Shown piece after piece: positions 16,305-23,224 of a stretch of 23,686 nucleotides of DNA. Both the position numbers and the translations under genes were made by a program. Where the stretch lies: IMG/VR virus record IMGVR_UViG_3300012988_000041, positions 1 through 23,686 of that record, one strand, 5' to 3'. The DNA is from a virus. Each line of letters begins with the position of its first letter. The stretch's first letter is position 1. The notes beneath the pieces were generated by a model. That model was not told the DNA's origin and made no database searches. It saw only the letters and a list, made by a program, of their open reading frames with translations.

Positions 16305-16772
16305 TTACTTCTTCGCCTTCTCGTCGGCGGCCTTGTTGGCGGCCTTGGTCCGGGCGGCGTCTTCGGGGCGCTCGGTGTTCGGCTTCGGCGTGTCAACGTC
16401 GCTGCCGGCCGGCGGCTTCCTGGCGTCTTCGTCTTCCCGGTTTTCCTCGTTGTACTGCTGGGTCATGTGCGAGGCAGGCTGATCCTCGCCGGCGACGTTC
16501 GGCATCGGCTCAGTCGGGCGCAGCGCCGCTTCCACGGGATGCGTGCTGAGGATGCTCTTGTCATCGGCGTCTTGCTCGGCCAGGACCCCGTCCTTGACGG
16601 CGTTCTTGTCGACTTCAAGCGCGATGCCACGGGCCTCGTCGTCGTCTTCGAGGATCAGGGTGCCCTGAACACTCTTGCCGACCAGCACGTTGCGGCCACC
16701 ACGGTTGACGATCAGCTGACCGCCGACGCTCTCTGCGCCTTTGATCCGCTTTAGGGCGTCTTCGAATTTCAT
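16305..16772 (-). CDS. hypothetical highly charged protein, 155 aa
   Basis: ATG 16772 has one of the best ribosome-binding sites of the late region (AAAGGAG, 7-base spacer), so the protein may be abundant. The N-terminal 50 residues look folded (MKFEDALKRIKGAE, then GGQLIVNRGGRNVLVGKSVQ). The C-terminal 70 residues are disordered and rich in Asp, Glu, Lys, Ala and Pro. There is no membrane segment and no recognised family. It lies between a small beta-rich gene and the nozzle, separated from the latter by four bases. A chaperone or minor virion role is possible but unsupported. Confidence 0.72.
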   Translation of the reverse strand: MKFEDALKRIKGAESVGGQLIVNRGGRNVLVGKSVQGTLILEDDDEARGIALEVDKNAVKDGVLAEQDADDKSILSTHPVEAALRPTEPMPNVAGEDQPASHMTQQYNEENREDEDARKPPAGSDVDTPKPNTERPEDAARTKAANKAADEKAKK

Positions 16773-16809
16773 TGGGTGTCTCCTTTGGGGGGTGGAACGT
16801 CCGGCGACC

Positions 16810-17205
16810 TTAGAAGGATCGGCGATATCTGTAGATGACGTTGATGCTCATCACGTTGGGCGGCGTCGCCCCGTAGTCGATGACCGTCGTCTTGAGGTTG
16901 GCCGAGTAATACATCTCGATGTCGATCATGCCCGAGACGCTGACGTTGGCGCTGTAGCCGGTGTTCGGTTCAGCCGACCACACCGTCCCCAGGCCGCCGT
17001 CGTCGATGAAGTCGAACTCCCGCGAGATCGCGAAGGGCCCCAGCCCGCCGTAGATCGTCAGCGTGCTGGAGGGCGAGAAGGTGTGGTTGATGTCGCCGCC
17101 GTTCTCGCCGAGGTCCGAGGTCGGGTTCACCGCCAAGGACATAGGCGGGTAGGGCGCGCTGCCCGAGCCGACGATCCCCGGCAGGACGTTCAGGATGCCG
17201 CTCAT
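16810..17205 (-). CDS. hypothetical beta-rich tail-region protein, 131 aa
   Basis: The start is ATG 17205, overlapping the TGA of the preceding tail fibre gene as ATGA. The frame extends upstream to 17262, but those 19 codons lie inside the fibre gene and give shadow-like sequence. The protein is Gly/Ser/Pro-rich with predicted short strands (STLTIYGGLGPFAISREFDF, GYSANVSVSGMIDIEMYYSA, SINVIYRYRRSF). No family was recognised. Translational coupling to a fibre gene suggests a fibre-associated or attachment-site protein, which is inference from position. Confidence 0.7.
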   Translation of the reverse strand: MSGILNVLPGIVGSGSAPYPPMSLAVNPTSDLGENGGDINHTFSPSSTLTIYGGLGPFAISREFDFIDDGGLGTVWSAEPNTGYSANVSVSGMIDIEMYYSANLKTTVIDYGATPPNVMSINVIYRYRRSF

Positions 17206-18149
17206 GACAGCCCGGGTCCCGAGACCCACCAGATGTTCGCATTGACCTTCATGGCCACGCACATGCCGTTGGCCGCCAGGGTCCGGCCGCCTACCGCGCC
17301 CGAGGGGACCCAGACGATCTGCGCGCCGCCCGAGGGCTGGAGGGTCAGGCCACCGGCCAGATTGACGATGTTGATGATGATGCCCCGCTGGAACGGCACG
17401 CTGTCGTCGGGCAGGTAGTAGGTGTGACTGCCGGCGTAGTGGACCACCTGCCGTCCGGCGTCGGTGAGGCCCATCACGTAGTTGGCGTTCTGGTCGTTGA
17501 TGACCATACCGCGATAGCCGGCCCCGCTGGGGTCGCCGTTGTGCTGGGCGGTTAGCAGGTTGCCGAGGTCGGTCCCGTCGACCTGTAGCTTCACCCGGGT
17601 CCCGGACCAGCCCATGTAAATCTTGTTGGTCCCCTGGCCCGCGCCGCCGCCTTGCTGGACAGGGCTGAAGCCCAGGTTGGCCTCAGCCGTGCCCGGCCAC
17701 AGGTGGCTGGCGTTGACCTGACCCGGCTGGATGTTTCGCGCCGTGACCGCGTTGTCGGCTATGGCGGGGTTGGTGACGGCGTTTAGTCCCAGCTTGGCGG
17801 CGGTGATCGAGGCGTCCGGGATTTGGGTCGGGTCGAGGGCGCGGTCGCGGATGGCGATCAGGGCGGCCGCCGTCAGGCGATGCTCCACCTTCTCACCTAC
17901 GCCAAGGTTTCGGGCGACTGTGCCCTCTTGCCCTCGCACCACCGTCAGGGTGTCAGCGATCCGGGCCGTGCACTTGACGATCTCGATGTTGTTCAGGACG
18001 TCGACGACAGTGACCGGGAACCACTCTCCAGCCAGGGGCGAGGGGAACCTAGCGCCCTGCCCCGCCGTCAGCGTCAGGGCGGTCGCCCCGGGGCCGTAAG
18101 CCGCCGCCAGGGTGCCGACTGCGTTGTTGGTGAAGACGGGCCCAGCCAT
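17202..18149 (-). CDS. tail fibre protein (second of two)
   Basis: This 315-residue protein starts at ATG 18149, four bases after the upstream TAA. Residues 10-100 match the N-terminal module common in phage tail fibres (YGPGATALTLTAGQGARFP, then ARIADTLTVVRGQEGT and VEHRLTAAAL). Residues 112-150 carry repeated xITAAKL/NAVTxxxI-type elements (DASITAAKLGLNAVTNPAIA, DNAVTARNIQPGQVNASHL), which form triple-stranded beta-helical stalks. The C-terminal 75 residues are a small beta domain ending GRTLAANGMCVAMKVNANIW and WVSGPGLS, seen in many fibre tips. The protein is probably a trimeric fibre for host recognition. A related C-terminal domain ends the other fibre at 18650-20095. The fibre class is well supported; the receptor is unknown. 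Confidence 0.8.
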   Translation of the reverse strand: MAGPVFTNNAVGTLAAAYGPGATALTLTAGQGARFPSPLAGEWFPVTVVDVLNNIEIVKCTARIADTLTVVRGQEGTVARNLGVGEKVEHRLTAAALIAIRDRALDPTQIPDASITAAKLGLNAVTNPAIADNAVTARNIQPGQVNASHLWPGTAEANLGFSPVQQGGGAGQGTNKIYMGWSGTRVKLQVDGTDLGNLLTAQHNGDPSGAGYRGMVINDQNANYVMGLTDAGRQVVHYAGSHTYYLPDDSVPFQRGIIINIVNLAGGLTLQPSGGAQIVWVPSGAVGGRTLAANGMCVAMKVNANIWWVSGPGLS

Positions 18150-18153
18150 GACG

Positions 18154-18594
18154 TTATCCGACCACCACGTTCCAAGTGATCCGCAGGGTGTCGTCGATCC
18201 CCTTGTTCACGACGGGGAAGACGGTGCGGGCCATCATCTCGCCGTCGACATCGGCGTTGAAGAGCCCGGCCTCGACCAGGGCGCCGCTCGCCTCGCCGGG
18301 TCCGAAGATCGCCACGTAGACGATGGTCAGGTCGACGAGGTCGGCGCTGTCGAACGCCTTGCGCAGCACCTCGGAGACGAGGGCGGTGTCGAGGACGGTG
18401 GGCGGGGTGGTGCCCACGCCGACCGCCATGTGGGTGATGGCGTCCAAGGTGGGGGCGACCATCAGCCGGTCGGCGACCAGGGCCTTGCCGACGTTGACGA
18501 CGAGGTTGTGGATCAGCCTGACCGATCGGCTGCCGTCCGGGCGGATCAGCACGATCTCCAGATGGCCGGTCAGCTTGAGGTGTTCGGCAGGCAT
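18154..18594 (-). CDS. phage tail-associated protein of a common uncharacterised family, 146 aa
   Basis: ATG 18594 is preferred over the adjacent GTG 18597 because GAGG lies seven bases before it. The sequence has features seen in a widespread phage family encoded next to tail fibres: IHNLVVNVGKALVADRL, ITHMAVGVGTTPP, LVSEVLRKAF, VAIFGPGEASGALVEAGLFN and VNKGIDDTLRITWNVVV. These suggest a compact beta-sandwich. Its role in those phages is not established; fibre attachment is often assumed. It is coupled to the preceding mini-ORF by TGATG and followed four bases later by a fibre gene. Confidence 0.72.
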   Translation of the reverse strand: MPAEHLKLTGHLEIVLIRPDGSRSVRLIHNLVVNVGKALVADRLMVAPTLDAITHMAVGVGTTPPTVLDTALVSEVLRKAFDSADLVDLTIVYVAIFGPGEASGALVEAGLFNADVDGEMMARTVFPVVNKGIDDTLRITWNVVVG

Positions 18595-18650
18595 CACAGC
18601 GCCTCACGGTTGGTGGGGGACGGTACTCGGAGGGGGCGGCGGCTGTCCAT
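18594..18650 (-). CDS. candidate 18-codon mini-ORF bridging two tail genes
   Basis: ATG at 18650-18648 overlaps the TGA of the tail fibre gene (TGATG), and the mini-ORF's own TGA at 18596-18594 overlaps the ATG of the next gene (TGATG). The predicted peptide is MDSRRPLRVPSPTNREAL. The exact double overlap suggests that ribosomes ending the fibre gene could reinitiate, cross the 56-base gap and reinitiate again on the next gene. There is no strong ribosome-binding site directly before it (AGGGGGG lies about 13 bases upstream). Such short frames arise by chance, so this is a candidate only. Confidence 0.3.
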   Translation of the reverse strand: MDSRRPLRVPSPTNREAL

Positions 18651-20095
18651 CAGGTGATCCCAGCCCCCCTCAGCATGTAGACGCCGCCGACGTAAAGGAT
18701 TTCGACTGACCCGATAGGCGCGACGACGCGATTGCCAGTCACCGGCCCAGTTGGGGACATCCAGTAGAGGGTGGTCCCGACCTCTTGGTTGATGGTCATA
18801 GGCGCTTGGGAGTGGTTGACGACCTCCCAGTGCATCCCGTCGATCAGCCCTGGCTGGGTCGTTGTCGTCGTGACGACAACGAAGGTACAGCCAGGCATGG
18901 CGACGAGCGCGCCGTCGTTCGTGGCGACGTCGACCCACGTCCCGGCGTCGGCGTACCGGACCACCTTCTTCGCAAAGCCGAGCGAGAAGCCGCCAGGGCC
19001 TTGAGGTAGGGCCGAGGTGAAGCGGTAGTTGTAGCCAGCGCCCGCCGCGAACTGAATGATCTTGAAGGTGGGGTCCGCGTACCCGAAATAGCCGGCTTGG
19101 AAATTGTCGGCCTGATGAAACGAGAAGTAGCCCGTATGCGTCGCGTCGCCGCCAAAAATTGACACAAAGCCGGAAGCGTCACCCGCCAGGGCCTTGAAGA
19201 CCGTTAATGCACTAGTGAAGGTCGCGCGCCCGTCAGACCGCCGTATCTTAAGCGGCATTCCGAGGAACACCCCGGCGTCGTCGTAGGTGTTGATCGTGAA
19301 GTCTGAGCCGACGTTGCCGCCCGTCTCGGCCCCTCCGATGTACACGCCCGCACGATAGTTGGCCGGGGCTAGGCCGTTCGCGGCGAAGTAGTGCGCGCCC
19401 ATCTGGCGAACTTCGCCCACCACGTTGAGGTGGCCGTCTTTCGAAATCGCGACCTTGGCCGCGCTGCCTTTGTAGAAGAACTCCCATGCCTCGCGCGGCA
19501 CGGACCACTGAAGGCCGGTATCGTTCGGATAGTCGAAGCTGATCCGCGTGTAGTTTCCAGGCCAAACCAGCAGCTGCAATTCGTTGCCTGGGCCGGTAGA
19601 GACCGACCCCCCGGGGAAGGCCACCGCGTTGGTCTTGCGGTTGACGATGAGCGTGTTAGCCAGCCACGCCCCGGCGTTGTCGAACGACTGCAAGTAAAGG
19701 TCCGAGCCGACGTTGCCGGCCGCCTCGGCGGTCTCAGTCTTGAACCCGAACCGTTTTGCCGCCGGGACCGGAAGCCCGTCGGCAGGCGGCGGCCCAACGA
19801 AAAGCGAGAGCGAACCGTTCGGACCCCATGCGCCGAGATCGGTCGTCGCGAAGACGTTGCGGGCGAAGACGTCCCCTGGCCGGAAGTCCTGTCCGGCCGC
19901 GTTGGCCGGGACGAAGCCGACGCCCCAGGCGATGATCCCGCCGCCCAGGTCCTTGGCGATCAGCGCCTTGCCGACGTCGCCTACCACCGGCAGCGGTGGG
20001 CTGGCTTGGAGCAGGCCTGTGAAGTTGCCGTCCACCTCGTTGTTGGTGAGGGGCGACCCCTTGCCGGCGCGGGTGATGATGGTCGGATACGCCAT
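18650..20095 (-). CDS. tail fibre protein (first of two), with internal repeats
   Basis: This 481-residue protein starts at ATG 20095, sharing a base with the preceding TAA (TAATG). The N-terminus (TIITRAGKGSPLTNNEVDGN) is the start typical of many phage tail fibres and probably attaches the fibre to the virion. Two related segments follow: residues 116-160 (GNVGSDLYLQSFDNAGAWL) and 251-293 (GNVGSDFTINTYDDAGVFLG). Each is a GSD-Y/F-D-D/N-AG repeat found in fibre shafts. Residues 300-385 form a separate Gly/Phe/Tyr-rich region from DNA of lower GC. The last 80 residues (VVVTTTTTQPGLIDGMHW, NHSQAPMTINQEVG, LYVGGVYMLRGAG) form a beta domain like the tip of the second fibre. It is probably a receptor-binding fibre; the receptor is unknown. 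Confidence 0.83.
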   Translation of the reverse strand: MAYPTIITRAGKGSPLTNNEVDGNFTGLLQASPPLPVVGDVGKALIAKDLGGGIIAWGVGFVPANAAGQDFRPGDVFARNVFATTDLGAWGPNGSLSLFVGPPPADGLPVPAAKRFGFKTETAEAAGNVGSDLYLQSFDNAGAWLANTLIVNRKTNAVAFPGGSVSTGPGNELQLLVWPGNYTRISFDYPNDTGLQWSVPREAWEFFYKGSAAKVAISKDGHLNVVGEVRQMGAHYFAANGLAPANYRAGVYIGGAETGGNVGSDFTINTYDDAGVFLGMPLKIRRSDGRATFTSALTVFKALAGDASGFVSIFGGDATHTGYFSFHQADNFQAGYFGYADPTFKIIQFAAGAGYNYRFTSALPQGPGGFSLGFAKKVVRYADAGTWVDVATNDGALVAMPGCTFVVVTTTTTQPGLIDGMHWEVVNHSQAPMTINQEVGTTLYWMSPTGPVTGNRVVAPIGSVEILYVGGVYMLRGAGIT

Positions 20096-20412
20096 TAGAA
20101 GACCCTGTGCTCCCCGACATAATCGGCCGGGGTCTCGAAGTAGTCGAGGCTGGCGTAGTCGTACCGGGACAGCAGCCCGTTGTCCGACAGGACCAGGGTG
20201 TCGGTGAACCTGAGCTCAGGCCGGAAGAAGTAGACGCTGTCTGTAAGGTGGAGCTCGTCGACCAGCACGGTGTGAGCGTCAAGCAGCAGCGACACATTGT
20301 CGATCATCGGCAGCGTCGAGAGCAGCCGCATGGCGCCCTTGTAGTCCACCCAGTGGGTGAACGTCAGGTCGCGGGCCTGGACGATGATCAGCAGGTTGTC
20401 GCCGCGCGCCAT
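20095..20412 (-). CDS. hypothetical small late protein, 105 aa
   Basis: ATG 20412 shares a base with the TGA before it (TGATG) and has GAGGAG five bases upstream. The protein has an N-terminal part rich in Leu and Val (NLLIIVQARDLTF, LLSTLPMIDNVSLLLD) and a Tyr/Asp-rich C-terminus (SRYDYASLDYFETPADYVGE). No transmembrane helix is evident and no family was recognised with confidence. Its place between a BppU-like gene and a tail fibre suggests a virion or fibre-linking role, which is inference. Confidence 0.7.
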   Translation of the reverse strand: MARGDNLLIIVQARDLTFTHWVDYKGAMRLLSTLPMIDNVSLLLDAHTVLVDELHLTDSVYFFRPELRFTDTLVLSDNGLLSRYDYASLDYFETPADYVGEHRVF

Positions 20413-20789
20413 CAGAACTCCTCACGCATCAGGAATTCGAGACGGGTGAAGGGCGTGAAGGTGTTGTCCTGGGCGTAGAAGACCTCGATCTCGCCCAGGT
20501 ACAGGCCGGGCGCGATGTTGAGGTTGCCCTCGATGAACTGGAAGCGCACTCGGCCGCCCGATCCGGGGACCGGATATTGCGACAGGTCGGCGCGGATCAG
20601 GTCGGCCTGAAGCGTCCCTGGCAGGAGCTCCCCCGTCAGCTGGAACAGTACGACGTCGTTCTTGTAGGGCTTGAACTTCAGGAAGACCGTCGCCGCCGAG
20701 ATGTCGAGCACGGTGTCGGGCTGACGCAGCTGGATGTAGAGCACCGGCCGCGTGTCGCCGACGACGAGATGGATGCGGCCCGTGCTCAT
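20412..20789 (-). CDS. BppU N-terminal-like / fibre-adaptor-like protein, 125 aa
   Basis: ATG 20789 is chosen over GTG 20795: it overlaps the upstream TGA as ATGA and has GAGGAAG five bases before it. The sequence (HLVVGDTRPVLYIQLRQPDT, ISAATVFLKFKPYKNDVVLF, FQFIEGNLNIAPGLYLGEIE, FYAQDNTFTPF) follows the two-sheet pattern of the N-terminal domain of baseplate upper proteins (BppU) and similar small phage proteins. There a GDT-P-L-L-D-LTGA-V-F pattern is common. In siphophages this domain anchors receptor-binding proteins; here it may do the same for the fibres encoded next. The fold is inferred from pattern, not demonstrated. Confidence 0.68.
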   Translation of the reverse strand: MSTGRIHLVVGDTRPVLYIQLRQPDTVLDISAATVFLKFKPYKNDVVLFQLTGELLPGTLQADLIRADLSQYPVPGSGGRVRFQFIEGNLNIAPGLYLGEIEVFYAQDNTFTPFTRLEFLMREEF

Positions 20790-21493
20790 ACCCACTTCCT
20801 CAGCTGGACATGCTGGACGGCCCGGGTGTGGTCGCGCATCCGCCGCGCCTTCGCCTCGCTGACGCCGCCATAGAACCGCCCCCAGAGCATCGGCGCGGCC
20901 TGAGGGTCGTAGTAGGGCTGGCCAGCGGTCTCCACCAGCCGCGCTCGCGCGCCGTAGGCGATGGCCTCGCCATAGTAGTTGAACAGGCTGTCGTCGATCT
21001 CGGCGGCGTCGACGGTGGGCTGGACGGCGGCGATGATCCTCATCTGGCGCCGGACGATAACCGGCGGGGCGAGCGGGTCCGGGGGATTGAACGGATCGGG
21101 CGGCGTGATGCCGAGGTAGTTGTCGTCCGGGCAGGGGACGAGGATCACCTCGTTGGGCTCGATCTGGGTGTAGTAGGTCGGCACGCCCTCACGGTCGGTC
21201 CAGTCCACGCCGTACAGCTGATCGAGCTCGTCCTTAGTCTTCGGGACCAGCACCCGGTTGCGGTCGTCGATCTCGATCCGCATCACCAGGGTCGGCACCG
21301 TGTTAGGCGGGGTCTCGACCTCGTAGATCGCGCGGCCGGTCTGAAGATCGATCGGCTCCAGCATCTCCTGCTGCCACAGGGTCAGCTTGTAGAACTCGAT
21401 GGCTGCGAAGCGCGCGGCCGCCACCGTGGCGGCCATCGAGGCGTCGCGCACGAACGGCATGATCAGCGGGGTCAGGTCGACGATGGCGGTCAT
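20786..21493 (-). CDS. head-tail adaptor-like protein, second of a pair
   Basis: This 235-residue protein starts at ATG 21493, overlapping the preceding TGA as ATGA, with GGGAG eight bases upstream. It begins helical (LTPLIMPFVRDASMAATVAAARFAAIEFYK), continues with strands (GRAIYEVETP, TLVMRIEIDD) and a Pro-rich loop (ITPPDPFNPPDPLAPP), and ends with an amphipathic C-terminal part. Two consecutive proteins of this kind directly after the major capsid gene are common in podoviruses and are thought to form the ring between portal and tail (compare T7 gp11, P22 gp4). The adaptor role is inferred from gene order and general pattern; no diagnostic motif is known to me. Confidence 0.68.
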   Translation of the reverse strand: MTAIVDLTPLIMPFVRDASMAATVAAARFAAIEFYKLTLWQQEMLEPIDLQTGRAIYEVETPPNTVPTLVMRIEIDDRNRVLVPKTKDELDQLYGVDWTDREGVPTYYTQIEPNEVILVPCPDDNYLGITPPDPFNPPDPLAPPVIVRRQMRIIAAVQPTVDAAEIDDSLFNYYGEAIAYGARARLVETAGQPYYDPQAAPMLWGRFYGGVSEAKARRMRDHTRAVQHVQLRKWV

Positions 21494-22176
21494 GCGGCGG
21501 CTCCCTTGTCGCTCAGATCAGAGGGGCCTAGCTGCTTGTTCGGGCTCTCGTCGAGCACCGCCTCGGTATGGCTGGTGATGAACATTTGGAACAGCTGAAG
21601 GTAGGTCTGAGCTTTGCTCTCGCCGGCGGAGTAGTCGGTGTCCTTCTGGTGCGCCCGGAACATCACGTAGTCGAACAGCGCCGTCTGGTAGAGGTCGGGG
21701 ACCGTGATCAGGTCTTGCAGGTTGGTGAAGTCGGCCGGCGTCGTGGCGCGGCTGACGTCCAGCTGGTTGGCCCCCGTCGACGGCGGGTAGATGTAGAAGG
21801 TCCGGGGCTGCTTGGGGTCGTAGACGTAGTGATAGGTGATGTCCGACCGCAGCGAGGCGTGCCAGTTCGGGTCCACCCGGTCCAAGTTCTCTCGGCTCAC
21901 CACAGTCACCACGCGTCCTGGCGTGACGCCGTCGAGCCCGAGGTTGCGCTTGATGTCCAGCAGCATGAAGGCGCCGGCCGGCAGGGTCTGCTTGGTGCCG
22001 ACGACCATCAGCAGCGGGCCGCTCACTTCGCCCAGCGCAGGGTCCATCGCGACCAGGGTGCGCTGACCATCTGACAGCCAGCGCAGGAGCTCGTCGTCGG
22101 TCCAACGCTTGGTCGCGAGCTCGTCGATCAGCTGCGTGCGGACGCGCGTGATGATGGTCTGTGCAGTGACGGCCAT
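21490..22176 (-). CDS. head-tail adaptor-like protein (DUF6682-like), first of a pair
   Basis: This is a protein of 228 residues; ATG 22176 has GAGGA six bases before it. The N-terminus (IITRVRTQLIDELATKRWTDDELLRWLSDGQRTLV) is the helical opening seen in phage adaptor/tail tubular A-like proteins, here probably of the DUF6682 type. The middle holds strands around LPAGAFMLLDIKRNLG and TYHYVYDPKQPRTFYIYPP. The C-terminal helices (LYQTALFDYVMFRAHQKDTD, KAQTYLQLFQMFI) match the usual end of the family. It follows the capsid gene and probably joins the portal to the tail. The family name is given from memory of the pattern; the adaptor role is by position and analogy. Confidence 0.72.
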   Translation of the reverse strand: MAVTAQTIITRVRTQLIDELATKRWTDDELLRWLSDGQRTLVAMDPALGEVSGPLLMVVGTKQTLPAGAFMLLDIKRNLGLDGVTPGRVVTVVSRENLDRVDPNWHASLRSDITYHYVYDPKQPRTFYIYPPSTGANQLDVSRATTPADFTNLQDLITVPDLYQTALFDYVMFRAHQKDTDYSAGESKAQTYLQLFQMFITSHTEAVLDESPNKQLGPSDLSDKGAAA

Positions 22177-22195
22177 GCTGGGTCCTCATGCAAGA

Positions 22196-22225
22196 ACGCC
22201 GGGACAACATCTGCTGCCCCGGCGT
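22196..22225 (-). terminator. candidate leaky terminator or processing hairpin after the capsid gene
   Basis: On the transcribed strand ACGCCGGG pairs perfectly with CCCGGCGT (arms at 22218-22225 and 22196-22203; 14-base loop) and is followed by TCTTG, a short pyrimidine-rich run. It lies between the major capsid gene and the first adaptor gene. A partial terminator there is a common way to make more capsid than the genes that follow, as in T7. The U-tract is poor, so an RNase-processing or mRNA-stabilising hairpin is equally possible. Confidence 0.45.
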
Positions 22226-22248
22226 GCCTGTCTACGTCAGGGACCGAC

Positions 22249-23211
22249 CTACTTATCGACGAGGGCGATAGCCCAGGCTTCCGGCTTGATCAGCTTCTTG
22301 CCGAAGACGTTCAGGCCGCGCACCAGCTGCCCGAAGTCGTTCGGGTTTTGCAGGCTCTCGGTCTTGGTGATCTGCGACGCGAAGGTCAGGGCCGATGTGT
22401 GCCCGGCGATCAGGACCCGGCGCTTCACAGCGGTCGGGTTCGGGGTGCCGTCGGGGTTGAAGCCGGCCGGGGCCTTCGGCAGCTGGTTCGACAGATAGAT
22501 CGTGAACCGGTCGATGACGCCGAGCTTGCCGTTGCGCAGGATGCTCTTGTCGTCCCCAGTCAGGTAGGCCTGCTGGAGGGGCGACTGCATCAGGCGCAGC
22601 CGGGTGGCCGGGTCGATGATCAGCCAGCGGTCGGTGTCGGGGACGTTCTGCTCGTCGAGGACCGAGGCCAGACCGAGGATGACGTCGAGCACCTTGGTCG
22701 GCGAGGTCGACAGGTCGACCGGCACGGTGTCCGACCCGAGGACGATGGTCCCCGAGATGACGCCGGCGTTGTTGCCTTTGTTGGCGGCCGCGCCGTTGTT
22801 GTACTCTTCGAGCAGGACCAGACGGTCGATGGCGATGGCCATCTGCTTGGTCGCGTCGTCGGTGAACATGCTCATCAGGTTCGGCTTGGCCTGATATTCG
22901 AGCACGTCAGAGACGTTGACGCCGAAGTATTTCGCCCGATCGATCGGCAGTTCGACCGTGTTCGGGACGGGGACTTGGTAGTTCAGGTTCTGACCGACGG
23001 TGTAGTCGCTGATCGCAATCGTCGGGATGTTGTTGATGATGATGCTATCACCCATCCCCTTGATCTCGCCTTCGTAGGCGGTGTTGGCGATCTCACCGAA
23101 GACGGTGGTGGCGTAGAACTTCACGTTCAGCTTGCCGGACCACAGCTGCGGAATGAACGTCCGCGAGTAGGCCGGGTTGGTGTTGAACGGAGCCTGGACG
23201 GGCATAGGCAT
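22249..23211 (-). CDS. major capsid protein
   Basis: This 320-residue protein follows the scaffold gene and precedes the adaptors, the standard place for the coat protein. ATG 23211 is followed by a second ATG two codons on (MPMP); neither has a good ribosome-binding site close by, see the hairpin upstream. Features common to HK97-fold coat proteins of podoviruses are visible. There is an N-terminal arm (IPQLWSGKLNVKFYATTVF), a strand segment (YEGEIKGMGDSIIINNIP) and a long alpha helix around FTDDATKQMAIAIDRLVL. A P-domain part (VPDTDRWLIIDPATRLRLMQ) leads to the C-terminal HTSALTFASQITKTESLQNP. It would form the icosahedral shell with scaffold assistance. No decoration domain or frameshifted minor form is apparent. 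Confidence 0.88.
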   Translation of the reverse strand: MPMPVQAPFNTNPAYSRTFIPQLWSGKLNVKFYATTVFGEIANTAYEGEIKGMGDSIIINNIPTIAISDYTVGQNLNYQVPVPNTVELPIDRAKYFGVNVSDVLEYQAKPNLMSMFTDDATKQMAIAIDRLVLLEEYNNGAAANKGNNAGVISGTIVLGSDTVPVDLSTSPTKVLDVILGLASVLDEQNVPDTDRWLIIDPATRLRLMQSPLQQAYLTGDDKSILRNGKLGVIDRFTIYLSNQLPKAPAGFNPDGTPNPTAVKRRVLIAGHTSALTFASQITKTESLQNPNDFGQLVRGLNVFGKKLIKPEAWAIALVDK

Positions 23212-23224
23212 GGGGGTCGCTCAC

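Noticed and set aside
17206-17262. N-terminal extension of the 131-aa gene to 17262
   Set aside because: It lies in the tail fibre gene and ATG 17205 makes an ATGA overlap; the extra residues look random.
18650-20095. Diversity-generating retroelement acting on the tail fibre
   Set aside because: No reverse transcriptase and no template/variable repeat pair were seen in the window; the fibre repeats are protein-level and divergent.
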